The translations under genes were made by a program, and so were the position numbers. Shown here in pieces: positions 22,080 to 36,300 of a stretch of DNA of 64,000 nucleotides (position 1 is the stretch's first letter; each line of letters begins with the position of its first letter). The DNA lies in the NCBI RefSeq assembly GCF_051020765.1, contig NW_027469086.1:1736001-1800000 (forward strand), in the 5' to 3' direction. Under the pieces are notes generated by a model that did no database searches, was not told the DNA's origin, and was given only the letters and a program-made list of their open reading frames with translations. Source of the stretch: Lasioglossum baleicum (taxonomy: Eukaryota; Arthropoda; Insecta; Hymenoptera; Halictidae).

Positions 22080-25000
22080 ACTAGCCTGCGGGATGCATCC
22101 TCTCGCACGTGTTTTTGCTCGACTAGCCATGCGCATCCCAAAAAACCTGAGCATGCGCATCCCAAAAAACCTGCGCATGCGCATCCCACAAAACCTGCGC
22201 ATGCGCATCCCACAAAACCTCGCACGTGTTTTTACTCGACTAGCCTGCGGGATGCATCCTCTCGCACGTGTTTTTGCTCGACTAGCCATGCGCATCCCAA
22301 AAAACCTGCGCATGCGCATCCCAAAAAACCTGCGCATGCGCATCCCACAAAACCTGCGCATGCGCATCCCACAAAACCTCGCACGTGTTTTTACTCGACT
22401 AGCCTGAGGGATGCATCCTCTCGCACGTGTTTTTACTCGACTTGCCTGCGGGATGCATCCTCTCGCACGTGTTTTTGCTCGACTAGCCTGCGGGATGCAT
22501 CCTCTCGCACGTGTTTTTACTCGACTACCCTGCGGGATGCATCCTCTCGCACGTGTTTTTACTCGACTAGCCTGCGGGATGCATCCTCTCGCACGTGTTT
22601 TTGCTCGACTAGCCATGCGCATCCCAAAAAACCTGCGCATGCGCATCCCAAAAAACCTGCGCATGCGCATCCCACAAAACCTGCGCATGCGCATCCCACA
22701 AAACCTGCGCATGCGCATCCCACAAAACCTCGCACTTGTTTTTACTCGACTACCCTGCGGGATGCATCCTCTCGCACGTGTTTTTGCTCGACTAGCCATG
22801 CGCATCCCAAAAAACCTGCGCATGCGCATCCCACAAAACCTCGCACGTGTTTTTACTCGACTAGCCTGCGGGATGCATCCTCACGCACGTGTTTTTACTC
22901 GACTTGCCTGCGGGATGCATCCTCTCGCACGTGTTTTTAGTCGACTAGCCTGCGGGATGCATCCTCTCGCACGTGTTTTTACCCGACTAGCCTGCGGGAT
23001 GCATCCTCTCGCACGTGTTTTTGCTCGACTAGCCATGCGCATCCCAAAAAACCTGCGCATGCGCATCCCACAAAACCTGCGCATGCGCATCCCACAAAAC
23101 CTCGCACGTGTTTTTACTCGACTAGCCTGCGGGATGCATCCTCTCGCACGTGTTTTTGCTCGACTAGCCATGCGCATCCCAAAAAACCTGCGCATGCGCA
23201 TCCCAAAAAACCTGCGCATGCGCATCCCACAAAACCTGCGCATGCGCATCCCACAAAACCTGCGCATGCGCATCCCACAAAACCTCGCACTTGTTTTTAC
23301 TCGACTACCCTGCGGGATGCATCCTCTAGCACGTGTTTTTGCTCGACTAGCCATGCGCATCCCAAAAAACCTGCGCATGCGCATCCCACAAAACCTGCGC
23401 ATGCGCATCCCACAAAACCTCGCACGTGTTTTTACTCGACTAGCCTGCGGGATGCATCCTCTCGCATGTGTTTTTACTCGACTTGCCTGCGGGATGCATC
23501 CTCTCGCACGTGTTTTTACTCGACTAGCCTGCGGGATGCATCCTCTCGCACGTGTTTTTGCTTGACCAGCCTGCGGGATGCATCCTCTCGCACGTGTTTT
23601 TGCTCGACTAGCCTGCGGGATGCATCCTCTCGCACGTGTTTTTACTCGACTAGCCTTCGGGATTCATCCTCTCGCACGTGTTTTTACTCGACTAGCCTGC
23701 GGGATGCATCCTCTCGCACGTGTTTTTGCTCGACTAGCCATGCGCATCCCAAAAAACCTGCGCATGCGCATCCCAAAAAACCTGCGCATGCGCATCCCAC
23801 AAAACCTGCGCATGCGCATCCCACAAAACCTCGCACGTGTTTTTACTCGACTAGCCTGCGGGATGCATCCTCTCGCACGTGTTTTTACTCGACTTGCCTG
23901 CGGGATGCATCCTCTCGCACGTGTTTTTGCTCGACTAGCCTGCGGGATGCATCCTCTCGCACGTGTTTTTACTCGACTACCCTGCGGGATGCATCCTCTC
24001 GCACGTGTTTTTGCTCGACTAGCCATGCGCATCCCAAAAAACCTGCGCACGCGCATCCCACAAAACCTGCGCATGCGCATCCCACAAAACCTCGCACGTG
24101 TTTTTACTCGTCTAGCCTGCAGGATGCATCCTCTCGCACGTGTTTTTACTCGACTAGCCTGCGGGATGCATCCTCTCGCACGTGTTTTTGCTCGACTAGC
24201 CATGCGCATCCCAAAAAACCTGCGCATGCGCATCCCAAAAAACCTGCGCATGCGCATCCCACAAAACCTGCGCATGCGCATCCCACAAAACCTGCGCATG
24301 CGCATCCCACAAAACCTGCGCATGCGCATCCCACAAAACCTGCGCATGCGCATCCCACAAAACCTCGCACGTGTTTTTACTCGACTAGCCTGCGGGATGC
24401 ATCCTCTCGCACGTGTTTTTACTCGACTTGCCTGCGGGATGCATCCTCTCGCACGTGTTTTTACTCGACTTGCCTGCGGGATGCATCCTCTCGCACGTGT
24501 TTTTGCTCGACTAGCCTGCGGGATGCATCCTCTCGCACGTGTTTTTACTCGACTACCCTGCGGGATGCATCCTCTCGCACGTGTTTTTGCTCGACTAGCC
24601 ATGCGCATCCCAAAAAACCTGCGCATGCGCATCCCACAAAACCTCGCACGTGTTTTTACTCGACTAGCCTGCGGGATGCATCCTCTCGCACGTGTTTTTA
24701 CTCGACTTGCCTGCGGGATGCATCCTCTCGCACGTGTTTTTGCTCGACTAGCCTGCGGGATGCATCCTCTCGCACGTGTTTTTACTCGACTACCCTGCGG
24801 GATGCATCCTCTCGCACGTGTTTTTGCTCGACTAGCCATGCGCATCCCAAAAAACCTGCGCACGCGCATCCCACAAAACCTGCGCATGCGCATCCCACAA
24901 AACCTCGCACGTGTTTTTACTCGTCTAGCCTGCAGGATGCATCCTCTCGCACGTGTTTTTACTCGACTAGCCTGCGGGATGCATCCTCTCGCACGTGTTT

Positions 25001-26630
25001 TTGCTCGACTAGCCATGCGCATCCCAAAAAACCTGCGCATGCGCATCCCAAAAAACCTGCGCATGCGCATCCCACAAAACCTGCGCATGCGCATCCCACA
25101 AAACCTCGCACGTGTTTTTACTCGACTAGCCTGTGGGATGCATCCTCTCGCACGTGTTTTTACCCGACTAGCCTGCGGGATGCATCCTCTCGCACGTGTT
25201 TTTACTCGACTAGCCTGCGGGATGCATCCTCTCGCACGTGTTTTTACTCGACTAGCCTGCGGGATGCATCCTCTCGCACGTGTTTTTGCTCGACTAGCCT
25301 GCGGGATGCATCCTCTCGCACGTGTTCTTACTCGACTACCCTGCGGGATGCATCCTCTCGCACGTGTTTTTGCTCGACTAGCCATGCGCATCCCAAAAAA
25401 CCTGCGCACGCGCATCCCACAAAACCTGCGCATGCGCATCCCACAAAACCTCGCACGTGTTTTTACTCGTCTAGCCTGCAGGATGCATCCTCTCGCACGT
25501 GTTTTTACTCGACTAGCCTGCGGGATGCAACCTCTCGCACGTGTTTTTGCTCGACTAGCCATGCGCATCCCAAAAAACCTGCGCATGCGCATCCCACAAA
25601 ACCTGCGAATGCGCATCCCACAAAACCTGCGCATGCGCATCCCACAAAACCTCGCACGTGTTTTTACTCGACTAGCCTGCGGGATGCATCCTCTCGCACG
25701 TGTTTTTACCCGACTAGCCTGCGGGATGCATCCTCTCGCACGTGTTTTTACTCGACTAGCCTGCGGGATGCATCCTCTCGCACGTGTTTTTGCTCGACTA
25801 GCCTGCGGGATGCATCCTCTCGCACGTGTTTTTGCTCGACTAGCCATGCGCATCCCAAAAAACCTGCGCATGCGCATCCCAAAAAACCTGCGCATGCGCA
25901 TCCCACAAAACCTGCGCATGCGCATCCCACAAAACCTCGCACGTGTTATTACTCGACTAGCCTGCGGGATGCATCCTCTCGCACGTGTTTTTACTCGACT
26001 TGCCTGCGGGATGCATCCTCTCGCACGTGTTTTTGCTCGACTAGCCTGCGGGATGCATCCTCTCGCACGTGTTTTTACTCGACTACCCTGCGGGATGCAT
26101 CCTCTCGCACGTGTTTTTACTCGACTAGCCTGCGGGATGCATCCTCTCGCACGTGTTTTTGCTCGACTAGCCATGCGCATCCCAAAAAACCTGCGCATGC
26201 GCATCCCAAAAAACCTGCGCATGCGCATCCCACAAAACCTGCGCATGCGCATCCCACAAAACCTGCGCATGCGCATCCCACAAAACCTCGCACTTGTTTT
26301 TACTCGACTACCCTGCGGGATGCATCCTCTCGCACGTGTTTTTGCTCGACTAGACATGCGCATCCCAAAAAACCTGCGCATGCGCATCCCACAAAACCTG
26401 CGCATGCGCATCCCACAAAACCTCGCACTTGTTTTTGCTCGACTAGCCTGCGGGATGCATCCTCTCGCACGTGTTTTTACTCGACTACCCTGCGGGATGC
26501 ATCCTCTCGCACGTGTTTTTACCCGACTAGCCTGCGGGATGCATCCTCTCGCACGTGTTTTTGCTCGACTAGCCATGCGCATCCCAAAAAACCTGCGCAT
26601 GCGCATCCCACAAAACCTGCGCATGCGCAT
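22080..26630. repeat. Higher-order repeat, about 5.5-kb period, copy 1
   Basis: This matches about 27600-32080 at an offset of 5,520 bp. After B-unit losses and gains the offset moves to 5,448, then 5,472, then 5,448. Shared private variants include CCTGAGCATGCG (22147 and 27667), CTCGCATGTG (23464 and 28984), GATGCAACC (25527 and 30999), GTGTTATTACTC (25944 and 31392) and CTAGACATG (26350 and 31798). The copies differ mainly in the number of B units per block. Confidence 0.8.
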
Positions 26631-27599
26631 CCCACAAAACCTGCGCATGCGCATCCCACAAAACCTCGCACTTGTTTTTACTCGACTACCCTGCGGGATG
26701 CATCCTCTCGCACGTGTTTTTGCTCGACTAGCCATGCGCATCCCAAAAAACCTGCGCATGCGCATCCCACAAAACCTCGCACGTGTTTTTACTCGACTTG
26801 CCTGCGGGATGCATCCTCTCGCACGTGTTTTTGCTCGACTAGCCTGCGGGATGCATCCTCTCGCACGTGTTTTTACTCGACTACCCTGCGGGATGCATCC
26901 TCTCGCACGTGTTTTTGCTCGACTAGCCATGCGCATCCCAAAAAACCTGCGCACGCGCATCCCACAAAACCTGCGCATGCGGATCCCACAAAACCTCGCA
27001 CGTGTTTTTACTCGTCTAGCCTGCAGGATGCATCCTCTCGCACGTGTTTTTACTCGACTAGCCTGCGGGATGCATCCTCTCGCACGTGTTTTTGCTCGAC
27101 TAGCCATGCGCATCCCAAAAAACCTGCGCATGCGCATCCCACAAAACCTGCGCATGCGCATCCCACAAAACCTGCGCATGCGCATCCCACAAAACCTGCG
27201 CATGCGCATCCCACAAAACCTGCGCATGCGCATCCCACAAAACCTCGCACGTGTTTTTACTCGACTAGCCTGTGGGATGCATCCTCTCGCACGTGTTTTT
27301 ACCCGACTAGCCTGCGGGATACATCCTCTCGCACGTGTTTTTACTCGACTAGCCTGCGGGATGCATCCTCTCGCACGTGTTTTTACTCGACTAGCCTGCA
27401 GGATGCATCCTCTCGCACGTGTTTTTACTCGACTAGCCTGCGGGATGCATCCTCTCGCACGTGTTTTTGCTCGACCAGCCTGCGGGATGCATCCTCTCGC
27501 ACGTGTTTTTGCTCGACTAGCCTGCGGGATGCATCCTCTCGCACGTGTTTTTACTCGACTAGCCTTCGGGATTCATCCTCTCGCACGTGTTTTTACTCG

Positions 27600-30500
27600 A
27601 CTAGCCTGCGGGATGCATCCTCTCGCACGTGTTTTTGCTCGACTAGCCATGCGCATCCCAAAAAACCTGAGCATGCGCATCCCAAAAAACCTGCGCATGC
27701 GCATCCCACAAAACCTGCGCATGCGCATCCCACAAAACCTCGCACGTGTTTTTACTCGACTAGCCTGCGGGATGCATCCTCTCGCACGTGTTTTTGCTCG
27801 ACTAGCCATGCGCATCCCAAAAAACCTGCGCATGCGCATCCCAAAAAACCTGCGCATGCGCATCCCACAAAACCTGCGCATGCGCATCCCACAAAACCTC
27901 GCACGTGTTTTTACTCGACTAGCCTGCGGGATGCATCCTCTCGCACGTGTTTTTACTCGACTTGCCTGCGGGATGCATCCTCTCGCACGTGTTTTTGCTC
28001 GACTAGCCTGCGGGATGCATCCTCTCGCACGTGTTTTTACTCGACTACCCTGCGGGATGCATCCTCTCGCACGTGTTTTTACTCGACTAGCCTGCGGGAT
28101 GCATCCTCTCGCACGTGTTTTTGCTCGACTAGCCATGCGCATCCCAAAAAACCTGCGCATGCGCATCCCAAAAAACCTGCGCATGCGCATCCCACAAAAC
28201 CTGCGCATGCGCATCCCACAAAACCTGCGCATGCGCATCCCACAAAACCTCGCACTTGTTTTTACTCGACTACCCTGCGGGATGCATCCTCTCGCACGTG
28301 TTTTTGCTCGACTAGCCATGCGCATCCCAAAAAACCTGCGCATGCGCATCCCACAAAACCTCGCACGTGTTTTTACTCGACTAGCCTGCGGGATGCATCC
28401 TCACGCACGTGTTTTTACTCGACTTGCCTGCGGGATGCATCCTCTCGCACGTGTTTTTAGTCGACTAGCCTGCGGGATGCATCCTCTCGCACGTGTTTTT
28501 ACCCGACTAGCCTGCGGGATGCATCCTCTCGCACGTGTTTTTGCTCGACTAGCCATGCGCATCCCAAAAAACCTGCGCATGCGCATCCCACAAAACCTGC
28601 GCATGCGCATCCCACAAAACCTCGCACGTGTTTTTACTCGACTAGCCTGCGGGATGCATCCTCTCGCACGTGTTTTTGCTCGACTAGCCATGCGCATCCC
28701 AAAAAACCTGCGCATGCGCATCCCAAAAAACCTGCGCATGCGCATCCCACAAAACCTGCGCATGCGCATCCCACAAAACCTGCGCATGCGCATCCCACAA
28801 AACCTCGCACTTGTTTTTACTCGACTACCCTGCGGGATGCATCCTCTAGCACGTGTTTTTGCTCGACTAGCCATGCGCATCCCAAAAAACCTGCGCATGC
28901 GCATCCCACAAAACCTGCGCATGCGCATCCCACAAAACCTCGCACGTGTTTTTACTCGACTAGCCTGCGGGATGCATCCTCTCGCATGTGTTTTTACTCG
29001 ACTTGCCTGCGGGATGCATCCTCTCGCACGTGTTTTTACTCGACTAGCCTGCGGGATGCATCCTCTCGCACGTGTTTTTGCTTGACCAGCCTGCGGGATG
29101 CATCCTCTCGCACGTGTTTTTGCTCGACTAGCCTGCGGGATGCATCCTCTCGCACGTGTTTTTACTCGACTAGCCTTCGGGATTCATCCTCTCGCACGTG
29201 TTTTTACTCGACTAGCCTGCGGGATGCATCCTCTCGCACGTGTTTTTGCTCGACTAGCCATGCGCATCCCAAAAAACCTGCGCATGCGCATCCCAAAAAA
29301 CCTGCGCATGCGCATCCCACAAAACCTGCGCATGCGCATCCCACAAAACCTCGCACGTGTTTTTACTCGACTAGCCTGCGGGATGCATCCTCTCGCACGT
29401 GTTTTTACTCGACTTGCCTGCGGGATGCATCCTCTCGCACGTGTTTTTGCTCGACTAGCCTGCGGGATGCATCCTCTCGCACGTGTTTTTACTCGACTAC
29501 CCTGCGGGATGCATCCTCTCGCACGTGTTTTTGCTCGACTAGCCATGCGCATCCCAAAAAACCTGCGCACGCGCATCCCACAAAACCTGCGCATGCGCAT
29601 CCCACAAAACCTCGCACGTGTTTTTACTCGTCTAGCCTGCAGGATGCATCCTCTCGCACGTGTTTTTACTCGACTAGCCTGCGGGATGCATCCTCTCGCA
29701 CGTGTTTTTGCTCGACTAGCCATGCGCATCCCAAAAAACCTGCGCATGCGCATCCCAAAAAACCTGCGCATGCGCATCCCACAAAACCTGCGCATGCGCA
29801 TCCCACAAAACCTCGCACGTGTTTTTACTCGACTAGCCTGCGGGATGCATCCTCTCGCACGTGTTTTTACTCGACTTGCCTGCGGGATGCATCCTCTCGC
29901 ACGTGTTTTTACTCGACTTGCCTGCGGGATGCATCCTCTCGCACGTGTTTTTGGTCGACTAGCCTGCGGGATGCATCCTCTCGCACGTGTTTTTACTCGA
30001 CTACCCTGCGGGATGCATCCTCTCGCACGTGTTTTTGCTCGACTAGCCATGCGCATCCCAAAAAACCTGCGCATGCGCATCCCACAAAACCTCGCACGTG
30101 TTTTTACTCGACTAGCCTGCGGGATGCATCCTCTCGCACGTGTTTTTACTCGACTTGCCTGCGGGATGCATCCTCTCGCACGTGTTTTTGCTCGACTAGC
30201 CTGCGGGATGCATCCTCTCGCACGTGTTTTTACTCGACTACCCTGCGGGATGCATCCTCTCGCACGTGTTTTTGCTCGACTAGCCATGCGCATCCCAAAA
30301 AACCTGCGCACGCGCATCCCACAAAACCTGCGCATGCGCATCCCACAAAACCTCGCACGTGTTTTTACTCGTCTAGCCTGCAGGATGCATCCTCTCGCAC
30401 GTGTTTTTACTCGACTAGCCTGCGGGATGCATCCTCTCGCACGTGTTTTTGCTCGACTAGCCATGCGCATCCCAAAAAACCTGCGCATGCGCATCCCAAA

Positions 30501-32080
30501 AAACCTGCGCATGCGCATCCCACAAAACCTGCGCATGCGCATCCCACAAAACCTGCGCATGCGCATCCCACAAAACCTCGCACGTGTTTTTACTCGACTA
30601 GCCTGTGGGATGCATCCTCTCGCACGTGTTTTTACCCGACTAGCCTGCGGGATGCATCCTCTCGCACGTGTTTTTACTCGACTAGCCTGCGGGATGCATC
30701 CTCTCGCACGTGTTTTTACTCGACTAGCCTGCGGGATGCATCCTCTCGCACGTGTTTTTGCTCGACTAGCCTGCGGGATGCATCCTCTCGCACGTGTTCT
30801 TACTCGACTACCCTGCGGGATGCATCCTCTCGCACGTGTTTTTGCTCGACTAGCCATGCGCATCCCAAAAAACCTGCGCACGCGCATCCCACAAAACCTG
30901 CGCATGCGCATCCCACAAAACCTCGCACGTGTTTTTACTCGTCTAGCCTGCAGGATGCATCCTCTCGCACGTGTTTTTACTCGACTAGCCTGCGGGATGC
31001 AACCTCTCGCACGTGTTTTTGCTCGACTAGCCATGCGCATCCCAAAAAACCTGCGCATGCGCATCCCACAAAACCTGCGAATGCGCATCCCACAAAACCT
31101 GCGCATGCGCATCCCACAAAACCTCGCACGTGTTTTTACTCGACTAGCCTGCGGGATGCATCCTCTCGCACGTGTTTTTACCCGACTAGCCTGCGGGATG
31201 CATCCTCTCGCACGTGTTTTTACTCGACTAGCCTGCGGGATGCATCCTCTCGCACGTGTTTTTGCTCGACTAGCCTGCGGGATGCATCCTCTCGCACGTG
31301 TTTTTGCTCGACTAGCCATGCGCATCCCAAAAAACCTGCGCATGCGCATCCCAAAAAACCTGCGCATGCGCATCCCACAAAACCTCGCACGTGTTATTAC
31401 TCGACTAGCCTGCGGGATGCATCCTCTCGCACGTGTTTTTACTCGACTTGCCTGCGGGATGCATCCTCTCGCACGTGTTTTTGCTCGACTAGCCTGCGGG
31501 ATGCATCCTCTCGCACGTGTTTTTACTCGACTACCCTGCGGGATGCATCCTCTCGCACGTGTTTTTACTCGACTAGCCTGCGGGATGCATCCTCTCGCAC
31601 GTGTTTTTGCTCGACTAGCCATGCGCATCCCAAAAAACCTGCGCATGCGCATCCCAAAAAACCTGCGCATGCGCATCCCACAAAACCTGCGCATGCGCAT
31701 CCCACAAAACCTGCGCATGCGCATCCCACAAAACCTCGCACTTGTTTTTACTCGACTACCCTGCGGGATGCATCCTCTCGCACGTGTTTTTGCTCGACTA
31801 GACATGCGCATCCCAAAAAACCTGCGCATGCGCATCCCACAAAACCTGCGCATGCGCATCCCACAAAACCTCGCACTTGTTTTTGCTCGACTAGCCTGCG
31901 GGATGCATCCTCTCGCACGTGTTTTTACTCGACTACCCTGCGGGATGCATCCTCTCGCACGTGTTTTTACCCGACTAGCCTGCGGGATGCATCCTCTCGC
32001 ACGTGTTTTTGCTCGACTAGCCATGCGCATCCCAAAAAACCTGCGCATGCGCATCCCACAAAACCTGCGCATGCGCATCC
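27600..32080. repeat. Higher-order repeat, about 5.5-kb period, copy 2
   Basis: This is the partner of 22080-26630. It lacks three B units near 29810 and two near 31378 and has one extra near 30565 relative to copy 1, while A-unit variants are kept in order. B-block length therefore changes faster than A-block order. Confidence 0.8.
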
Positions 32081-33344
32081 CACAAAACCTCGCACGTGTT
32101 TTTACTCGACTAGCCTGCGGGATGCATCCTCTCGCACGTGTTTTTGCTCGACTAGCCATGCGCATCCCAAAAAACCTGCGCATGCGCATCCCAAAAAACC
32201 TGCGCATGCGCATCCCACAAAACCTGCGCATGCGCATCCCACAAAACCTCGCACTTGTTTTTACTCGACTACCCTGCGGGATGCATCCTCTAGCACGTGT
32301 TTTTGCTCGACTAGCCATGCGCATCCCAAAAAACCTGCGCATGCGCATCCCACAAAACCTGCGCATGCGCATCCCACAAAACCTGCGCATGCGCATCCCA
32401 CAAAACCTCGCACGTGTTTTTACTCGACTAGCCTGCGGGATGCATCCTCTCGCACGTGTTTTTACTCGACTTGCCTGCGGGATGCATCCTCTCGCACGTG
32501 TTTTTGCTCGACTAGCCTGCGGGATGCATCCTCTCGCACGTGTTTTTACTCGACTACCCTGCGGGATGCATCCTCTCGCACGTGTTTTTACTCGACTACC
32601 CTGCGGGATGCATCCTCTCGCACGTGTTTTTGCTCGACTAGCCATGCGCATCCCAAAAAACCTGCGCACGCGCATCCCACAAAACCTGCGCATGCGCATC
32701 CCACAAAACCTCGCACGTGTTTTTACTCGTCTAGCCTGCAGGATGCATCCTCTCGCACGTGTTTTTACTCGACTAGCCTGCGGGATGCATCCTCTCGCAC
32801 GTGTTTTTGCTCGACTAGCCATGCGCATCCCAAAAAACCTGCGCATGCGCATCCCAAAAAACCTGCGCATGCGCATCCCAAAAAACCTGCGCATGCGCAT
32901 CCCACAAAACCTGCGCATGCGCATCCCACAAAACCTGCGCATGCGCATCCCACAAAACCTCGCACGTGTTTTTACTCGACTAGCCTGTGGGATGCATCCT
33001 CTCGCACGTGTTTTTACCCGACTAGCCTGCGGGATGCATCCTCTCGCACGTGTTTTTACTCGACTAGCCTGCGGGATGCATCCTCTCGCACGTGTTTTTA
33101 CTCGACTAGCCTGCGGGATGCATCCTCTCGCACGTGTTTTTGCTCGACTAGCCTGCGGGATGCATCCTCTCGCACGTGTTCTTACTCGACTACCCTGCGG
33201 GATGCATCCTCTCGCACGTGTTTTTGCTCGACTAGCCATGCGCATCCCAAAAAACCTGCGCATGCGCATCCCACAAAACCTGCGCATGCGCATCCCACAA
33301 AACCTCGCACGTGTTTTTACTCGACTAGCCTGCGGGATGCATCC

Positions 33345-36300
33345 TCTCGCACGTGTTTTTGCTCGACTAGCCATGCGCATCCCAAAAAACCTGCGCATGC
33401 GCATCCCACAAAACCTGCGCATGCGCATCCCACAAAACCTGCGCATGCGCATCCCACAAAACCTCGCACTTGTTTTTACTCGACTACCCTGCGGGATGCA
33501 TCCTCTAGCACGTGTTTTTGCTCGACTAGCCATGCGCATCCCAAAAAACCTGCGCATGCGCATCCCACAAAACCTGCGCATGCGCATCCCACAAAACCTG
33601 CGCATGCGCATCCCACAAAACCTCGCACGTGTTTTTACTCGACTAGCCTGCGGGATGCATCCTCTCGCACGTGTTTTTACTCGACTTGCCTGCGGGATGC
33701 ATCCTCTCGCACGTGTTTTTACTCGACTAGCCTGCGGGATGCATCCTCTCGCACGTGTTTTTACTCGACTACCCTGCGGGATGCATCCTCTCGCACGTGT
33801 TTTTACCCGACTAGCCTGCGGGATGCATCCTCTCGCACGTGTTTTTGCTCGACTAGCCATGCGCATCCCACAAAACCTCGCACGTGTTTTTACTCGACTA
33901 GCCTGCGGGATGCATCCTCTCGCACGTGTTTTTGCTCGACTAGCCATGCGCATCCCAAAAAACCTGCGCATGCGCATCCCAAAAAACCTGCGCATGCGCA
34001 TCCCACAAAACCTGCGCATGCGCATCCCACAAAACCTGCGCATGCGCATCCCACAAAACCTCGCACGTGTTTTTACTCGACTAGCCTGCGGGATGCATCC
34101 TCTCGCACGTGTTTTTACTCGACTTGCCTGCGGGATGCATCCTCTCGCACGTGTTTTTGCTCGACTAGCCTGCGGGATGCATCCTCTCGCACGTGTTTTT
34201 ACTCGACTACCCTGCGGGATGCATCCTCTCGCACGTGTTTTTACTCGACTACCCTGCGGGATGCATCCTCTCGCACGTGTTTTTGCTCGACTAGCCATGC
34301 GCATCCCAAAAAACCTGCGCACGCGCATCCCACAAAACCTGCGCATGCGCATCCCACAAAACCTCGCACGTGTTTTTACTCGTCTAGCCTGCAGGATGCA
34401 TCCTCTCGCACGTGTTTTTACTCGACTAGCCTGCGGGATGCATCCTCTCGCACGTGTTTTTGCTCGACTAGCCATGCGCATCCCAAAAAACCTGCGCATG
34501 CGCATCCCACAAAACCTGCGCATGCGCATCCCACAAAACCTGCGCATGCGCATCCCACAAAACCTGCGCATGCGCATCCCACAAAACCTCGCACGTGTTT
34601 TTACTCGACTAGCCTGTGGGATGCATCCTCTCGCACGTGTTTTTACCCGACTAGCCTGCGGGATGCATCCTCTCGCACGTGTTTTTACTCGACTAGCCTG
34701 CGGGATGCATCCTCTCGCACGTGTTTTTACTCGACTAGCCTGCGGGATGCATCCTCTCGCACGTGTTTTTCCTCGACTAGCCTGCGGGATGCATCCTCTC
34801 GCACGTGTTCTTACTCGACTACCCTGCGGGATGCATCCTCTCGCACGTGTTTTTGCTCGACTAGCCTGCGGGATGCATCCTCTCGCACGTGTTCTTACTC
34901 GACTACCCTGCGGGATGCATCCTCTCGCACGTGTTTTTGCTCGACTAGCCATGCGCATCCCAAAAAACCTGCGCATGCGCATCCCACAAAACCTGCGCAT
35001 GCGCATCCCACAAAACCTCGCACGTGTTTTTACTCGACTAGCCTGCGGGATGCATCCTCTCGCACGTGTTTTTACTCGACTTGCCTGCGGGATGCATCCT
35101 CTCGCACGTGTTTTTGCTCGACTAGCCTGCGGGATGCATCCTCTCGCACGTGTTTTTACCCGACTAGCCTGCGGGATGCATCCTCTCGCACGTGTTTTTA
35201 CTCGACTAGCCTGCGGGATGCATCCTCTCGCACGTGTTTTTGCTCGACTAGCCTGCGGGATGCATCCTCTCGCACGTGTTTTTGCTCGACTAGCCATGCG
35301 CATCCCAAAAAACCTGCGCATGCGCATCCCAAAAAACCTGCGCATGCGCATCCCACAAAACCTGCGCATGCGCATCCCACAAAACCTCGCACGTGTTTTT
35401 ACTCGACTAGCCTGCGGGATGCATCCTCTCGCACGTGTTTTTACTCGACTTGCCTGCGGGATGCATCCTCTCGCACGTGTTTTTGCTCGACTAGCCTGCG
35501 GGATGCATCCTCTCGCACGTGTTTTTACTCGACTACCCTGCGGGATGCATCCTCTCGCACGTGTTTTTACTCGACTAGCCTGCGGGATGCATCCTCTCGC
35601 ACGTGTTTTTGCTCGACTAGCCATGCGCATCCCAAAAAACCTGCGCATGCGCATCCCACAAAACCTGCGCATGCGCATCCCACAAAACCTGCGCATGCGC
35701 ATCCCACAAAACCTCGCACTTGTTTTTACTCGACTACCCTGCGGGATGCATCCTCTCGCACGTGTTTTTGCTCGACTAGACATGCGCATCCCAAAAAACC
35801 TGCGCATGCGCATCCCACAAAACCTCGCACGTGTTTTTACTCGACTAGCCTGCTGGATGCATCCTCTCGCACGTGTTTTTACTCGACTTGCCTGCGGGAT
35901 GCATCCTCTCGCACGTGTTTTTAGTCGACTAGCCTGCGGGATGCATCCTCTCGCACGTGTTTTTACCCGACTAGCCTGCGGGATGCATCCTCTCGCACGT
36001 GTTTTTGCTCGACTAGCCATGCGCATCCCAAAAAACCTGCGCATGCGCATCCCACAAAACCTGCGCATGCGCATCCCACAAAACCTCGCACGTGTTTTTA
36101 CTCGACTAGCCTGCGGGATGCATCCTCTCGCACGTGTTTTTGCTCGACTAGCCATGCGCATCCCAAAAAACCTGCGCATGCGCATCCCACAAACCCTGCG
36201 CATGCGCATCCCACAAAACCTCGCACTTGTTTTTACTCGACTACCCTGCGGGATGCATCCTCTCGGACGTGTTTTTGCTCGACTAGCCATGCGCATCCCA

